Shown here piece after piece: positions 1 to 12,336 of a DNA stretch of 64,000 nt; position 1 is the stretch's first letter; the number at the start of each line of letters is the position of its first letter. The position numbers and the translations under genes were made by a program. This DNA is from Chrysaora quinquecirrha (taxonomy: Eukaryota > Cnidaria > Scyphozoa > Semaeostomeae > Pelagiidae). Location: NCBI GenBank assembly GCA_014526335.1, contig JACTAT010000218.1, positions 209,082 through 273,081 of the forward strand. Reading direction: 5' to 3'. Below the pieces are notes generated by a model. It was not told where the DNA came from and did no database searches. It was given only the letters and a program-made list of their open reading frames with translations.

Positions 1-189
1 GCTCCTAACACAATAATGAAGATTAAAAAAGAAGTTTCGTTAGTTGACTTTAAAAGCTGTCTGAAGAATGTAATTGATGTTTTGCAAAATCAGGACAAAG
101 ATTTCTCGTCTTCTCCTTCTGTGTTTGCTGAACAATATCTTCTGCGTTCGTTGCCATTTTTCCTCGGTTTGTTTCCTTGCCTCGTGTAG
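1..189 (+). CDS. possible 3' end of an ORF cut by the window edge
   Basis: Frame 1 is open from the first base to a TAG at 187-189, giving 62 codons. The first 40 or so residues are lysine-rich and plausibly coding, while the last part is hydrophobic and looks less natural. I do not recognise a family, and a chance open frame is a real alternative. Confidence 0.2.
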   Translation, partial: APNTIMKIKKEVSLVDFKSCLKNVIDVLQNQDKDFSSSPSVFAEQYLLRSLPFFLGLFPCLV

Positions 190-630
190 GCCTAAGGTGT
201 CTCGCCACAAATATCCAAAAATACAGGCCTAGGTACTAAGTAAAATGGTTTAGTACACTCCCTCTGTGATCTTAAGGGTCGCCAGGAATTCACAAGCAAA
301 TCCCATTTAATAGATATAACTGGAATTGCTTTTCCAAAATCCTAAATTCTCCGTCCTTTTCCAGAATTCTGACTCTCACGATCCTCTCCCAAGGCTGCAT
401 TCCATGTACTTAGGCCCGAAGATCTTCAACGAGAGAGGATTTTTTTCTGCGTATCGGCATGACAATTGTAAAATAACAATAGAAACCTTGAGAGTGTCCA
501 AAAATAACAATTGCTATTGTTCTCTGACTGAAATTTCCAGAATGTTGGCGTAACCCTTAACCACTTAACCTTGAAAAACGCACCTCCAAACTCGGACCCA
601 GTCCCTTAACTAACCCAACTCACCTGAGGA
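190..630. other. no gene recognised
   Basis: Ordinary AT-rich sequence. A 75-codon open frame at 326-553 has no recognisable motif and is taken as chance. Confidence 0.5.
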
Positions 631-632
631 TC

Positions 633-936
633 CCAGCTTAAGGTCCCACCTTAAGTCCCACCTTAGGGTCCCACCTTAAGGTCCCACCTTAGGGTCCCAC
701 CTTTGGGTCCCACCTAAAGGTCCCACCTTAGGGTCCCACCTTAGGGTCCCACCTTAAGGTCCCACCTTAGGGTCCCACCTTAGGGTCCCACCTTAAGGTC
801 CCACCTTAGGGTCCCACCTTAGGGTCCCACCTTAGGGTCCCACCTCATGGTCCCACCTTAAGGTCCCACCTTAGGGTCCCACCTTAAGGTCCCACCTTAG
901 GGTCCCAGGTCCCACCTATGCGTCCCGGGTCCCACT
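633..936. repeat. 13-bp minisatellite containing TTAGGG
   Basis: More than 20 head-to-tail copies of a unit close to TTAGGGTCCCACC, with a common variant in which TTAAGG replaces TTAGGG. The array decays at both ends. It contains the telomeric hexamer but is not a telomere, because GTCCCACC separates each hexamer. Confidence 0.95.
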
Positions 937-1173
937 TTTCCGGTATGCCCATATTTCTTTAAATACCAAGGCCAGGAAAGATATCAAATCGTGGCTTGAA
1001 TTCCTCCCACAATGGAATGGCAAACATCAAATTTTAAATTCGCATCTGCCTGAATGCACGAGAAAGGCAATGTGAGATTAAGATATAACTTTTTTGTTTG
1101 CATATAGAAATGATGAAAATTCTATTGTTGGAGTCTTAAATTATTAGAGCATTTGTTTGCTGTGATGACATAC

Positions 1174-4049
1174 CTACAGTACGTTCCTGGAAATGTGAAT
1201 GCTATCATTTTAGGGGCAAAGTGATTAACCACCGAATGATATGCCTCCAAGCAACTTGTTTGAGAGATTGTTGATGCCTTTTTAATGACTCCAGGTGATG
1301 CCTTATCTATGACTCCAGGTTTCTCGAATATTTCAGAGAGTTTCTGAAAAGCAGCTGTGTCTGAAAAGTTGAAGATATAATTCTTGAATTTGTAATCATT
1401 TTTTCAACCACTGCTTTTTAAGCTGATATGAGATCGTATATTATGTTGCATTGTATAAGTTCTATTTAATTTTTTTCAGGAAATCAGTACAAAGATTAAA
1501 GTACCTTTCTGCAGCCATTTCCTTGCTTGTATATTTGGAGCATGCGCACACTTGTTAAACAATGGGTTTGTGAAATTCTGATGTATATTCTGAACATGGA
1601 ATAAGAAGGAACAAAACTTGGCCCAGATAACTTCACAATTTCCACTTGGTGTTGAAACTGCACTCCAGTGAAGATGTCAAAAGCATGGCTTTATCCAAAT
1701 CTCTATTGCCTCGCAGCCTTTTAACTTTGATGATTTCAGAAGGAGTTTATGAATTTCTGAAGAACAAAAATAAGTTGAAGTTGCAAATACCCTTCAACAG
1801 AAGTCAAGGAGCAAGTATTTTCAGAATCTCAGTTGTACTTACTTTTCTTCAGATGCCAGAGATCAAAGTAGTGTGTTATGGAAGTTGCATTTGATTTCAT
1901 GTGCTTCACAATAGATGTGTGTCTATCTGATACAAACGTCTTTATGTCAATGTTGTCAGCGAGAAGGAAATCTAAACAGTTTTGGAATCCTTGAAACTCC
2001 ATTGCGCTACTGCTGGATACTTGATTGTGTTGAAGAGAATAGAAATCTTTTACTAACAGCTTGACAGGATGTGCAATGTACACAACACAAGGAAACTGGT
2101 ATCAAACAAAACTTACTTGTACAAGTGAGAAGTGAACAAGCTGTGGAGTATCATTACAATAAATAGTATATGCACCAAATTTCGCACTGTGGTCCATACT
2201 ATCAAAGCGTGCATCCCCAGAAACTGTTACATCTGATCTGATTTTCAGCTGATTGATAAAGGATAATTGATATGATTCCCAATGCATTTTGATAGCCGGA
2301 AATAGAAATTCCTTAAAAAGAAATTTGTCGCACTGTTCACATGTTCAAATGAGGCTTAATATACTTCACTTAAGAATTAAAAGGAATACAAATTAAGCAC
2401 CTACCCTTTGATGTCTATCAAATGTGGCAAATGATATTGTTGCTACGTTGATGTGGTCAAAAGCTCTGATGAATTTTAAAGGTGACCCACCAGTTGATAT
2501 AATGGAAAAAGAGAGCAGCAAATTCCCAGCAGGTATCTTGGTGCCACGAACATAAGGTTGACTTCTCCATGACTCTGTCTGCTTGCACTGAATTGCTATA
2601 CAAGTTGACTGTATCAGAATCATGCTTCCAATGGTCCAAGCTTTTGTTAAAGGGTTGTCTGCTTTGCACTTGTGACAAAATGAAAATAAGGGCAGAAGTT
2701 CTGATACGAAAACAATAAACTTCTTCTCTGATTTCATGTCGTGTTCTTGGAAGTTGCTGCAAATGAAAACATCAGCTATTTACAACACTGGAGTGTTTAC
2801 AAATTTAACAATCTTAATGGTAAGTACTTAGATACTACTAAAGATATAAATTTCATACTCACATTTCATTTATTTGTTTTGCACAATCATAATCATTATC
2901 AACATTTCCTTCTTCCAAATCCACATCCATATCATCACAAAAAAATTCATTATCGTTATTATTATCATCATCGTCAAAATCATCTTCATATATATTTATA
3001 TCACCTTCGTTATTTACAGGTTGATTGATTACATCAGGATTATCAATTTTATCCTTGCAAAACAGTGCTTTGAGACAGAATTTTTATGGCTTTAAATGAA
3101 GCATGACAATATATAGAATTCGAATACAAGAGTTACCCAAAACAAGCATAAAGTGAACTATGTAAAAAAATGAACATGTTACCTTTAAGCTGCTCGATAT
3201 ATTTTTCCATTTCGCTGCTTTTGAATTTCATTGCATGCTGTTGGTTCCTTATTCTTCTCATTCTTGTATACAGGTGCTTGCAGTTGGAGCAGGATAGTTT
3301 TTTGGATGGACTTGAATCTTTCAATAGAAAAGTAATAACTCTCAGTTTTTAACTCTTTCCTCAATGTTTGTGATATGAATTATACTCTCTTATTTTTGTT
3401 AATGTATGATATATTAATGTATATTTTAATAAAATATGTGCGTTCTACTTACAAACAATTGGAGGTATTTCAAACTCATGGGTATACTCTGGTTCAGACT
3501 CTCTCTTGTCATTTGAACTACTACTACTTTGTTTATTTGAAGTTTGATTCTATGCAGTCGATTTTATCACATTTCTAATTGTCTACAAAGAAATAAGAAT
3601 TTTCCCTTCATTGCAGGTTCATATTTTACAAATATTCTTGAATTATAAGTAATGTAATTTAAGAAATTATGTTTTTCTCTTTGTGAGACTTCTTGTTGAC
3701 TACCGGCCTTTTCTCTCAATGAATCGGGGAAATGAATACTGGGCACAGCTACAGTACCAATTTCATCCCTCAACAAAACAGGTTTCGATTTTCTTTCAAA
3801 TCCCGGTAGTAGTAACTTTGGCTGCTCAAAATCTGAGGGTATAAAGTGTTCAGAGCAGATAACTGAGTGTGCTGTGGCAGTCCACTTTGCTCTCTTGGCC
3901 TGGACAAAGTTTACCCACAATCGCCGTCTCTGCTTCGCAATAGGCCTTTCGTCACCAAAATAGGGGGTGTTATGTAAAGAAATACCTCTAGAGGTGTTTG
4001 CAGGGCTATTTGTATTACAACAGTTTGCCACAACACAACAATCGGGCAT
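1174..4049 (-). pseudogene. THAP-domain DDE transposase gene, spliced, one nonsense codon
   Basis: The first exon starts at the ATG at 4049 and encodes a THAP zinc finger: CVVANC near the N-terminus, then CSEH about 55 residues later. A coiled-coil-like exon lies at about 3183-3312. The exon at about 2405-2756 carries a CHKC knuckle and a PAGNLLLS motif. The exon at about 2117-2290 has GDARFDSMDHSAKFGAYT, the exon at about 1843-2019 has VSDRHTSIVKHM and HYFDLWH, and the exon at 1174-1360 has SCLEAYHSVVNHFAPK. The D, D and E in these motifs fit a DDE catalytic triad. Acceptor and donor sequences are visible at most junctions, but the phase of the 2117/2019 junction does not work as read. The exon at 1505-1756 contains an in-frame TGA at 1677-1679. 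From family knowledge it resembles Kolobok-type or related THAP transposases; the exact superfamily is inferred. No terminal repeats were found. Confidence 0.78.
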
Positions 4050-4099
4050 TTTCTTAGCTATCAAAATTTTCCTTGTGAAATCTATCAAAGGCCAGGGAA

Positions 4100-4850
4100 C
4101 AATTTTGTTTTGTTCTTGCTTCTACGTCATGGGGCCTCAGTCCATACCTTTTCTGAAGAATGTGACATTTCCTAAATTTCGGTGGAATTTCACATTTTTT
4201 ATCCTGTGAAAAAAGGTGTTAATGAAGCTATTTGCAATTTTTAAAGTTATAGTACGTGTTATAGAACACAAAAAACCAATATAGTGACAGTAGCCCTTTA
4301 AAACTTTGACAGATAAGAATTTGATATTGTGTGCATGGTTTTTGGCCGGCATCTGGTCTCATCTGCTCACTGAACGCTAGATTATAATGCAGAGCGTCAG
4401 GTGTTTTTAAAGATAATGCAATATGATGGCAATAGTATTGTTGGAAAAATTTGTAACATTTGGTAAAAATACTAATTATTTTCAAGCAAATTCAGGCTCT
4501 AGTTTCTATTTTAAAGCTATATGCTAGAAACACTACGAATTAATTAAAAATGTATTGCACTGTTGAAATAAGATTTAAACATAGCTCCCAAAGAGTAATT
4601 CCAAGATAAAGAGAAGCACAGTAATAAGTTATTGTTAAACTGCATTGAAAAGTCAACGACAAGCAATGTAAAATAAAATTGTAAAACATCGAAACAAAAA
4701 AAAAACAGGATCAGGTAACAATTACTGAATGATTGCAAACAATAGTATTTTGTCTACAAAGTTCTTTAGTTTTATCTTTCTGTGAAAAATGAATGGAAAT
4801 AAGCATATTTATAAATTGCAATTGCAACATGCTTTCACTTTGAAAATGGC
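4100..4850. other. no gene recognised
   Basis: AT-rich sequence between the THAP gene and the helicase relic. Short open frames here have no motif. Confidence 0.5.
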
Positions 4851-4886
4851 TGAGGTGCAGTTCAGTCATGAACAACAGAAGCTCTT

Positions 4887-5570
4887 CAACTAAGTCTCGC
4901 TGGGAAGAGTTCTTTCACTGGAAATGCTGGTATGGGAAAGTCTACAGTACTGAAAGGAACCATTCATTTACTGCACAACAAATTGGGTGACCAGGGATAA
5001 GCTGTAACTGCATCTACTGGAACCACTGCAAATTTTCTAATTGGATGTACCTTACATTCTTGGGCTGGAGTAGGACTCGGTAGTCAGCAAATTGCAATGC
5101 AACAGAAATATGGAAGAAAGTAAGCTGTATAATCATTGCCAAAATTTCTATGAATGATAGCGACCTTTTTGACAGTCTTGAATACATAGCAAGATGCATG
5201 CGAGATGATCGAAAGCCATTTGGTGGTATTCAGTAATTTCCGGGGACTTCCAGCAGCTACCCAGAGTGGTGAATAGGGATATTGTCACTGCTGATAAGTA
5301 CTGCTTTCATGCAAATTCATGGAAAACCTTTGTACACCCATTCATTTGTGCCTAAAAAATGTTTGGCGTCAAAACAACCTGATACCTATTCTTGCTGGAA
5401 GAGGTTAGAAAAGGTGGTAAAATTAGTGCAAAGGCGGAAATAATCTTAGAATTGTTGGTTAAGAATGATTGTGACATCCCTGACCACTTGAATTTTACAT
5501 GGCTGTACCCAAAAAGATTGATGTGTTAGAAGGGAACCCTGCATTTTTGGATAGCATACCGGGCAAAAAG
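4887..5570 (+). pseudogene. PIF1-like helicase fragment
   Basis: Reading the plus strand across frames gives, in order, the Walker A segment GNAGMGKST, an ASTGTTANFLIG segment followed by LHSWAGVGLG, then SLEYIARCMR and KPFGGIQ, and finally WLYPKKIDV. These are the conserved blocks of the PIF1 superfamily 1B DNA helicases, which in invertebrate genomes are often carried by Helitrons or related transposons. The frame is broken by stops (for example at DQG/AVTAS and after FGGIQ) and shifts, and the C-terminal helicase motifs are absent. It is therefore a truncated non-functional copy. Nothing nearby identifies the parent element; no Helitron Rep domain or terminal hairpin was seen. Confidence 0.8.
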
Positions 5571-5580
5571 TTAATGCATC

Positions 5581-6680
5581 AAAGTTTTTGCTGTTTCTGT
5601 TTTTACCCCCTGCCCATTGTTTTCCCCCTCATTTATTTTTCCCCCTATTGTTCTCTTCAGCATGGGTTTTTATTTTCTTGGATTTTCTGTTTTTACACAT
5701 CCCTGCCCCCACACCTTTTAGCTTATATTTAGTATATTATAAAAAGTATATATTTATATGTCAATAAAATGATGTAAAATGGTATATATATATAGTATAT
5801 ATTAGAAATAGTATATAGTTATTTATATACTATTTCTAATAGTATATATTTATATTTATATTTGTATATGTATATGTTATATATTTGCAATAGTATATAT
5901 TTATATTTCAATAAAATTATGTGAAATTCTGCATTGTAATAATGAAATATTAATAAAGAGCAAGGTAGGGAAAAACAGAGATACAATGCATTTCATCAAA
6001 TTTTCAACTACTTTAAATTTCAAAAAAATTTGTTGATAAACTTGGTCAGTGGTTATGGTTTAAAAAAGGTATTTATACACAAAATCATAGGGTTATTTAT
6101 TCTCCTGGCAAGGAGTGATGTATGTGGGTTCTTAATTTCTAAAGGAAACCATGTCCTAATCAACCAAATGTAGAATAGAAATGTTAAGTTCTTGAATAAA
6201 TAAGCAGTGATTTTCTGGTGGTAAGCCAGTAAGGGGAGCATGCTAGGCCACATTTATCACTTTCAGTAGTACTGTATATCAACTCTTCTGCCATATAAAC
6301 AGTTTTATTATATGATTGGATGAATGTATGTAGTTTTAATCAATAAACTTTCTCAGCAACATCTTTCCTGCATGATTTACAAACACTTTTCCATTATGAT
6401 TTTGTGATGAATAGTCTTATATCTGTTCTCTGTCTGATACAAATTACAGGAAAGCAGGAATAAGCTGTAAATTTAGGCCATGAGAAAAACCCGTTTAGGC
6501 CATGTATGTTTGTTGGCGTAAATCAATCAAGAACAGTTGCTAAATAGTATCGATGTAGCCAAAGCTGCCTCATATGTTTACCATTATATGTTGTACCTTT
6601 TCCTTAACTTCTGGTTAAGTTTGTAAGCTGACTTGTACAGTATTTACAACTGACTTTGCTTAGCTCCACCATCCTTTCTT
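5581..6680. other. AT-rich spacer with a TATA-rich stretch
   Basis: No gene recognised. At about 5740-5910 there is a degenerate run of TATATATTTATA-type repeats, including two short repeats of the sequence around 'aatagtatatatttatat'. Confidence 0.6.
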
Positions 6681-6884
6681 TTGCTTGTGTACAAATCTTA
6701 TAGCTACTTCATGTAATAGCACTGAATTGATTCACTTCAATCTTACGTTTGCAGTGTCCCCTAGTGTCTGCTTATGTACTAAAAATCCAAAAACCCAAAA
6801 ATCCTATGGAGTTTTCTCAAAAATAGTGTTTTCTTTATTTTTCAGTTTGATAATCCACAGATTTATATCTTGGTTGTGATTCTA

Positions 6885-8510
6885 CTGCATCGTAGCACTT
6901 CGTTGGTTCCCTTTACCAGGGAGGTCTGTAGAAAGTACTTTATATACCTATATCTGCTGTGTCTATATGCTTACTCTCTAAAAAGTGTTTTGTTTAAAAA
7001 ATTGTATGTATTGCTTTTTCCTAATTGTTATCTTCTTCGTTATTTAGGTTTCGCTATCGGTGTTATCCATGGTATTTATTTATAGTCACTCGTTTGCTAT
7101 AGACGGAAGGTAGGTGGAAAATCTTGATAATTGTGCAGTATATTTATTCTCTCTCAAAAGAGTTATCTTTTATAAGAGTGTTTGTAAAGCTCTATCCTGA
7201 AAAGTGTCATTTTTTGTCATTTAGGTTTGCATTCCGTGTTATTCAACCTGTTATTATAGTCACATTTTTTGTTCATTCTCGCTGGAAGGTACGTTGAAAA
7301 TACTTCAGAACTACTATATTCTCTCAAATACTCCTACAGCCTCTCAAAAGAGTTATCTTTGGAGACTATTTGATTTTTGAAGGGTATAGACTAATAAGTT
7401 TCTTTTTTACTATTTAGGTTCGCATTTCCCAGTTGTAAATAGTTTCCATAATTTTCTTTGTTTGATTGGATTTCTTGGCTCATTATCACCACAAGGTATG
7501 TAGAATAGTGCAGGTATGTATAGCATAGTGCAGGTACATGCACGTATGTATAGCATAGTGCAGGTACATCTTATTCTCTCCATTTGTTTTTGCTGTGTGA
7601 AAGAAGGATTCTTTGTTTCTGTTTTCAAAATCTTCCATAAAAATCCGAGTTCGTAAAGCTTTAGCCTTACAAGTGTCTTTTCGATTTTTAGGTTCGATTT
7701 CCGTGTTATTCACAGTAATGTTAGTCTGTAGGGACGTTTTTGGTTTATTATAGCAGGAAGGTAGGTGGAAAGTATTATTTATATTTGTTTTGCTCCCTGA
7801 TATTCATACTGTCAGATAACAGTTTTCTATTCCACAGCTTTAGTTAGCAAAGCTTAAGCCTGAAATTTTCTGTTCTTTTATTCAGGTTCGCATCTCTGTG
7901 TTGTTAATCATTGTTTAACTCAAGTTTCTTTGGCCCATTATCACTGGAAGGTATGTATAGTATAGAAAATATTCCTCTTACTCTCTCCATTATTTCCGCT
8001 GTTTGAAAGGAGTTTTCTTTTGTAATAATGCATGTCTTTCTTATTTTTTTTGGTTTGTATTTCCGGGTTGCACTTATTGCCTCCATTCTTTTTGCTTTGT
8101 GAAAGGAGGTTTCTTTCCAAAAGTGCCATTTTGCAAAAATATATCCTTAATACTGTCTTTCTTGTTATTTAGGTTCACATTTCCGGCTTGTATATAGTTG
8201 TATGCCTCCAGGGTGTTGTTAGAGTTTCACCTGTCTTATAAGGTATGTGTTTTTAATAGATGTCTACCTTAATCTCTCTAATGTATCACATCTCAATATT
8301 TACGGTATTCTTTGAAACATTTTCCAGTGCTCCAAAGGTTATCTTAATTCCTTTGGAAGGCTGTACTATCGTTAATAATACCTTTTTCTTTTTTCAGCCC
8401 CTGTTTATCGTATTATCCGTATTCACTGTATTGATCGTATTCACCATATTCGTCATATTCATTGGCTTTTTTGGTTCTAACAGTTTAAAGGTAATTATAT
8501 TATCTGAACA
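6885..8510 (+). repeat. tandem series of exon-like cassettes separated by short introns
   Basis: About seven units of roughly 175-275 bp. Each has a pyrimidine-rich acceptor ending in TTTAG, a 60-80 nt cassette beginning GTTTCGC, GTTTGCAT or GTTCGCAT, and a donor such as AAGGTAGGT or AAGGTATGT. Clear cassettes begin near 7048, 7224, 7418, 7692, 7886 and 8173; one near 8050 lacks a donor, and a divergent last one near 8398 encodes a hydrophobic run. The interspersed intron-like parts also resemble one another (TATTCTCTC, AAAGAGTTATCTTT, GTAAAGCT). Most cassettes contain stops in every frame, so if transcribed the product would be non-coding or decayed. No known family recognised. Confidence 0.6.
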
Positions 8511-8585
8511 TTTAACAGTTGTTGTTCCATTAATGCACTCTTGTTCTCTCATAACGTTCTGCTGTGTTTAGTTTAGAGAGAGCAT

Positions 8586-8885
8586 GTTTTTTTCTTGCAT
8601 TGAATTGTTGTTTGGTTTATCAGCCTTGGTTTTAGATTTCTTACCCTTCCTTTTTTTGAGATTAAGAGTTAAATAAATTTAGCATCATATAATATGGGTC
8701 AATAATGTTTGCATCAATGTCTTAACAATTAATGCAGTTTTGAAAAGCACGGTCGTCATATTTAGAATGTAATTTTGATTGTTTATGTATGGCATTCATG
8801 TTCAAGGCTATAAAATCCTTTAGTTTTGTTTTTTATTATTAAGGAGTGATATGAGCCCTGCCTTCAACATATATACAACATGTAA
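8586..8885. other. no gene recognised
   Basis: AT-rich spacer. Nothing supported. Confidence 0.5.
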
Positions 8886-8889
8886 TGGT

Positions 8890-11478
8890 GGGTGGGGGGG
8901 GGGCGGAATTTTGTGCACAGAAATATGGATAGGTTTGAACTATTGTTTTCCCATATTCCACCCGATTTCTCGAGATATACTCCCTTTTCACAGATATATA
9001 ATGGCATCACCAAGGCAAGTCACATTCTGTACCACCAAGGATGTAAGAAGCCATTGCTTGTAAGAAAGCATATCAGAAGGTTGGCAGAAAAGAGAGTCTT
9101 CATGTTCTGTCTCTGGTGAAGGTTGTTGAGATGGCAAAAAAAGTTGATTTCTGAGTTTCCTGGCACTGATACCAGTGACATGAAAGCTGTTCTTGGCAGA
9201 TTCAAGCTGCAACGCTACCATTATCGTGGCTAGAAATTCAAATGGTTGCTGGAGAATGATGCTGCATATGCTTCATACCTGATACGTGGTGCTGCTGAGC
9301 CGTTACCAGACAAAAGCGAAGAAGCCCATTGGAGGAACAACGTGGAGTATCTCTCTAAGTATGCGAAGATGTTCCCACTGTTTGTCAAAATGCACAATGA
9401 GCTGGTAGAACAGAAAGCTTCTGAAGTCAAGACAGTGTCAAGTGGGGATCCTGGCGAAGCAAAGGTTGGTTTTGGGAAATTCCATGACATGACATATTTT
9501 CAGCTTGCCTCTTCACATTCGGTACATCAACGGATTTTTGCTTCAGAAGAAGAACATTCAGAAAGGATCGTCAATGGATCGCCTTCTGGAGTATATCATT
9601 GGGTATTGTGCAAAAGGTCAAACCAGGAGAGCAAAGCCCAGAACGAAAGCCTTTTGTACAGCTGGTTTCTCTACCACTGGTATCATCATCTGTTACATCA
9701 TCTACAGAAAGAAGTCCTCTTGCATCAACACCTGTGACATCTGCCACACCTGTTGCACCTGTTTCTGGAGCTGCCGAATTTCTTGCACCTATAGACACCA
9801 GGAGGAAGAAGTGGAATTGCAGCACTGCCCAAGCAGATTGGATGGAATCTGAAATGAAGGAATTGGGGCTCTTTCCTGGCACCATGAACTACAACCAGCC
9901 AAGCTACTGGGAAGGAAAGTCTTTGCTGAGGATACCTCCTGGTCTGCTTTACCACAGCCTGACCCATTCTACCTTCGCGGCGCCTGAATCTGTTTGTAAG
10001 CCGCTGTGTCCCTCACTCCCTTGCATCAATAAGGACTGTCATGTTCATGCTAAACCAAGAGGTCTTGGCAAGCCTTGTCTTGTTGTTGCAGAAGCCGGGC
10101 AGTGCAACATTTTTTCAACGGAGCTGATGTGTGACACATGTATGAACCGACCATGTTGAGCTGATTCACCAAAATATATGCCTCTCCTGCCGGACTGCAT
10201 TTGAAACATGTTTCCTGCCTTGATATTGGTCTTGTGGACAGAATTCGTCGCAGTGGAAGAAGTCCTGCAGATGTAGCTGCACGCTCCCAGCATCGAATTC
10301 GGAGACTTTTTTTACACCAATGGGTATTGTGGGGTCACAGTTTCACCAGAGTTTATCACGAACTGCCCTGTGAGTGATTATGAAGAGCAGAAACCCAACC
10401 TGTACAGCCTGCTGAAGGGTTCCTTTGGTTCACACATTCGGTCTGACCACACAAGATCCTTGGCTCAGAAAGTCGAATTTCACAGTGGCACAATGTGGAG
10501 CTGCACTGTCATAAGTTCTGAGTTCTGGGAAGTTGTCAGTTGGGTCATGGTTGATGCAGAATCCGAAAAAGCATTGGAGTCCTGCTACACTGGCTTTGGG
10601 AGGAGATATACGCTCGCACATGTGGAGAAGCGGAAACTCAGGTGGGTTGCCAAATGTTGCTGTGTTTACCTGCCACTTTCTTCACCATCGCCGACTACAA
10701 GAGATCTTCTTTGGGATGATCTGGACAGAGCAAAGGACAGCATTCCAGATCGACATCAGTTTCTTGTCAGAGTGTGTGTCAGCAGCATTTGAGCGGTTAC
10801 GGAACTTCTGGATGCCTTTCACGGCATTCATTGACTTGGCCGCTGTTGTTCATCTGAAGCTCATTCAGCATACCCACGGTTTGTGGCGCTGCTATCAAAT
10901 GCATTCTTTTTAGTTGATGAAAGTAATCTGCAAGCACTTTGTTCAGCTCAACGCAGTTTGGGTTGGAATGCAGAACCAAGAAAGGAAGAGATGCGACATC
11001 ATTGCAGGATGCAGATTCCTTCGCCATACTTACTGGAGAAATGTCATGTTAGCGTTTCGCGATGTTAAGGACAACCATGATTTACCTATTTTCACCAATC
11101 AAATGCTGCCTGAGTGGACATTACAGTGCATTCATATTCAGAGGGGCTGTTTATCGGATCCATTGGAGGCTGGTGGTGTTGTGTATCGCTTCACTGGTTA
11201 TTTGCATCTTGGTCATGGCAAGACTGATGCTCTCCTGTTGGCAGAGTTTGCATCCACATCAAGCAGACTTGGTCACCAGCTCTCAAGTCAGCTCAAGCCT
11301 CTTTCAAGCTCAGTCCATGTTTGGTTCAGCCAGGGGGAATATGAAGTGCTCTGCACAACATCGCAAGCTGAAGATGGCTCTGATTTTCAACCCCCTTTTA
11401 ATTGCCAAGGTGAATTTGTTGTCACAGCTGGAGTATGGCTCACCCAAGTACCTCGACTTTATACTGAATGAAGAGTAA
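8890..11478 (+). pseudogene. large transposon-associated gene of a DUF6729-like family, heavily decayed
   Basis: Consecutive plus-strand frames carry the landmarks of one protein in the right order: GRFKLQRYHYRG near 9205, KVGFGKFHDMTYFQ near 9465, WNCSTAQADWMESEMKELGL near 9810, SYWEGKSLLRIPPGLLYHSL near 9905, SLPCINKDCHVH and GQCNIFSTELMC near 10015-10130, SEKALESCYTGFGRRY near 10565, and IQRGCLSDPLEAGGVVYRF near 11135. I recall this landmark order from long uncharacterised ORFs in cnidarian and fish genomes that carry a DUF6729-type cysteine-rich region. A link to KDZ-type transposases is my inference. The reading frame changes at least six times and has several stops, so no full protein can be made. 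No terminal repeats were recognised. Confidence 0.6.
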
Positions 11479-11790
11479 AACTTCCCTGGCCTAAGTTGAA
11501 CCGTCCATGTTTAAATGCTGCAAAAACTTGAGAAGATTTGTGCAAATGTTCAAAACTTGAACTAAAAATTGATTGCAATTCAAAAAGGTTATCAAGAATA
11601 CTCCTCTTGAATAGACCGTTGCATTCTCATGCCTCATTTTCATATTTATCTAACTTGCGATTATCTAACATTTTACTTGCGATTTTTTTTTAACATGAAA
11701 ATGCGAACAGACTGGAACGGACCCAAAAAAGCAAAAATAGTACTTGAAATACAGTGAGACCACTTTGAGACAAGCCTTGTCAGAAATTCA
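11479..11790. other. no gene recognised
   Basis: AT-rich spacer between two transposase relics. Nothing supported. Confidence 0.5.
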
Positions 11791-11796
11791 AAATGG

Positions 11797-12334
11797 TTCT
11801 TCCATCAATTAAGCAAGAAAAAAATATGAAATACCATTCGAAACTCTAAGAAGAATGCATCAGAATGACAGCACTCTACCATCTTATGGCAACAATAATG
11901 TGTTGACAGAAGGAGAAGCTGCACTTGTAAAGGAGTAAAGGAGGGTGGTAGAAGAGGTTTTTTGGAAAGACTGCAGACAATGTTTCGGAAGCCGTTAATA
12001 TGGTTCTCAATAAAGCTGGCAGAAAAGGTAAAGTCTTAAATTGCAACCTTCTTCGTAGAACTTGGTGGTTCAGGTTTTATGGTGACACCCAGAATTGAAC
12101 ATGATGAAACCTGAGGTGATTGAGATATCTAAAGCAACAGCTTGTTCCAAAGAAAGAATTTACAGCTGGTTCGATGCGTTTGAGACTTTTTTGCATGAGA
12201 ATAACAATGTATCACCTCAGCAAGTGTTCATTTGTGATGAGTCCCCGCTTAAGTCAATCTACAGTAAGAAAGCTTGTGTTGAGAAAGCGATGAAAGGGCA
12301 TTTCACCTTGTTAGCTGTTCAAAGACATCAATAA
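11797..12334 (+). pseudogene. pogo/Tigger-like transposase fragment
   Basis: The left part contains YEIPFETLRR, matching the psq/CENP-B-type helix-turn-helix of pogo transposases. The open part at 12095-12334 has KATACSKERIYSWFDAFE followed by VFICDESPL, which aligns with the segment around the first catalytic aspartate of the DDE_1 domain (usually a DETG or DESG motif). Frames between these blocks are broken, and everything after the first catalytic aspartate is missing. The copy stops where the Polinton fragment at 12337 begins, so it was probably cut at that junction. Confidence 0.65.
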
Positions 12335-12336
12335 CA

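Noticed and set aside
633..936. Telomere or interstitial telomeric sequence
   Set aside because: The hexamer is never in tandem with itself; each is separated by seven other bases.
2741..3095. Two overlapping plus-strand ORFs with His/Tyr-rich or Ile-rich sequence
   Set aside because: They lie over an intron of the minus-strand THAP gene in an ATC/ATT-rich stretch.
4887..5570. Assigning the PIF1 relic to a Helitron
   Set aside because: No Rep/HUH domain, TC start or 3' hairpin with CTRR was seen next to it.
8260..8571. 103-codon hydrophobic ORF as a membrane protein
   Set aside because: It crosses a splice-like acceptor and covers the last exon-like cassette; the hydrophobic run comes from a local CGTATT-type repeat.
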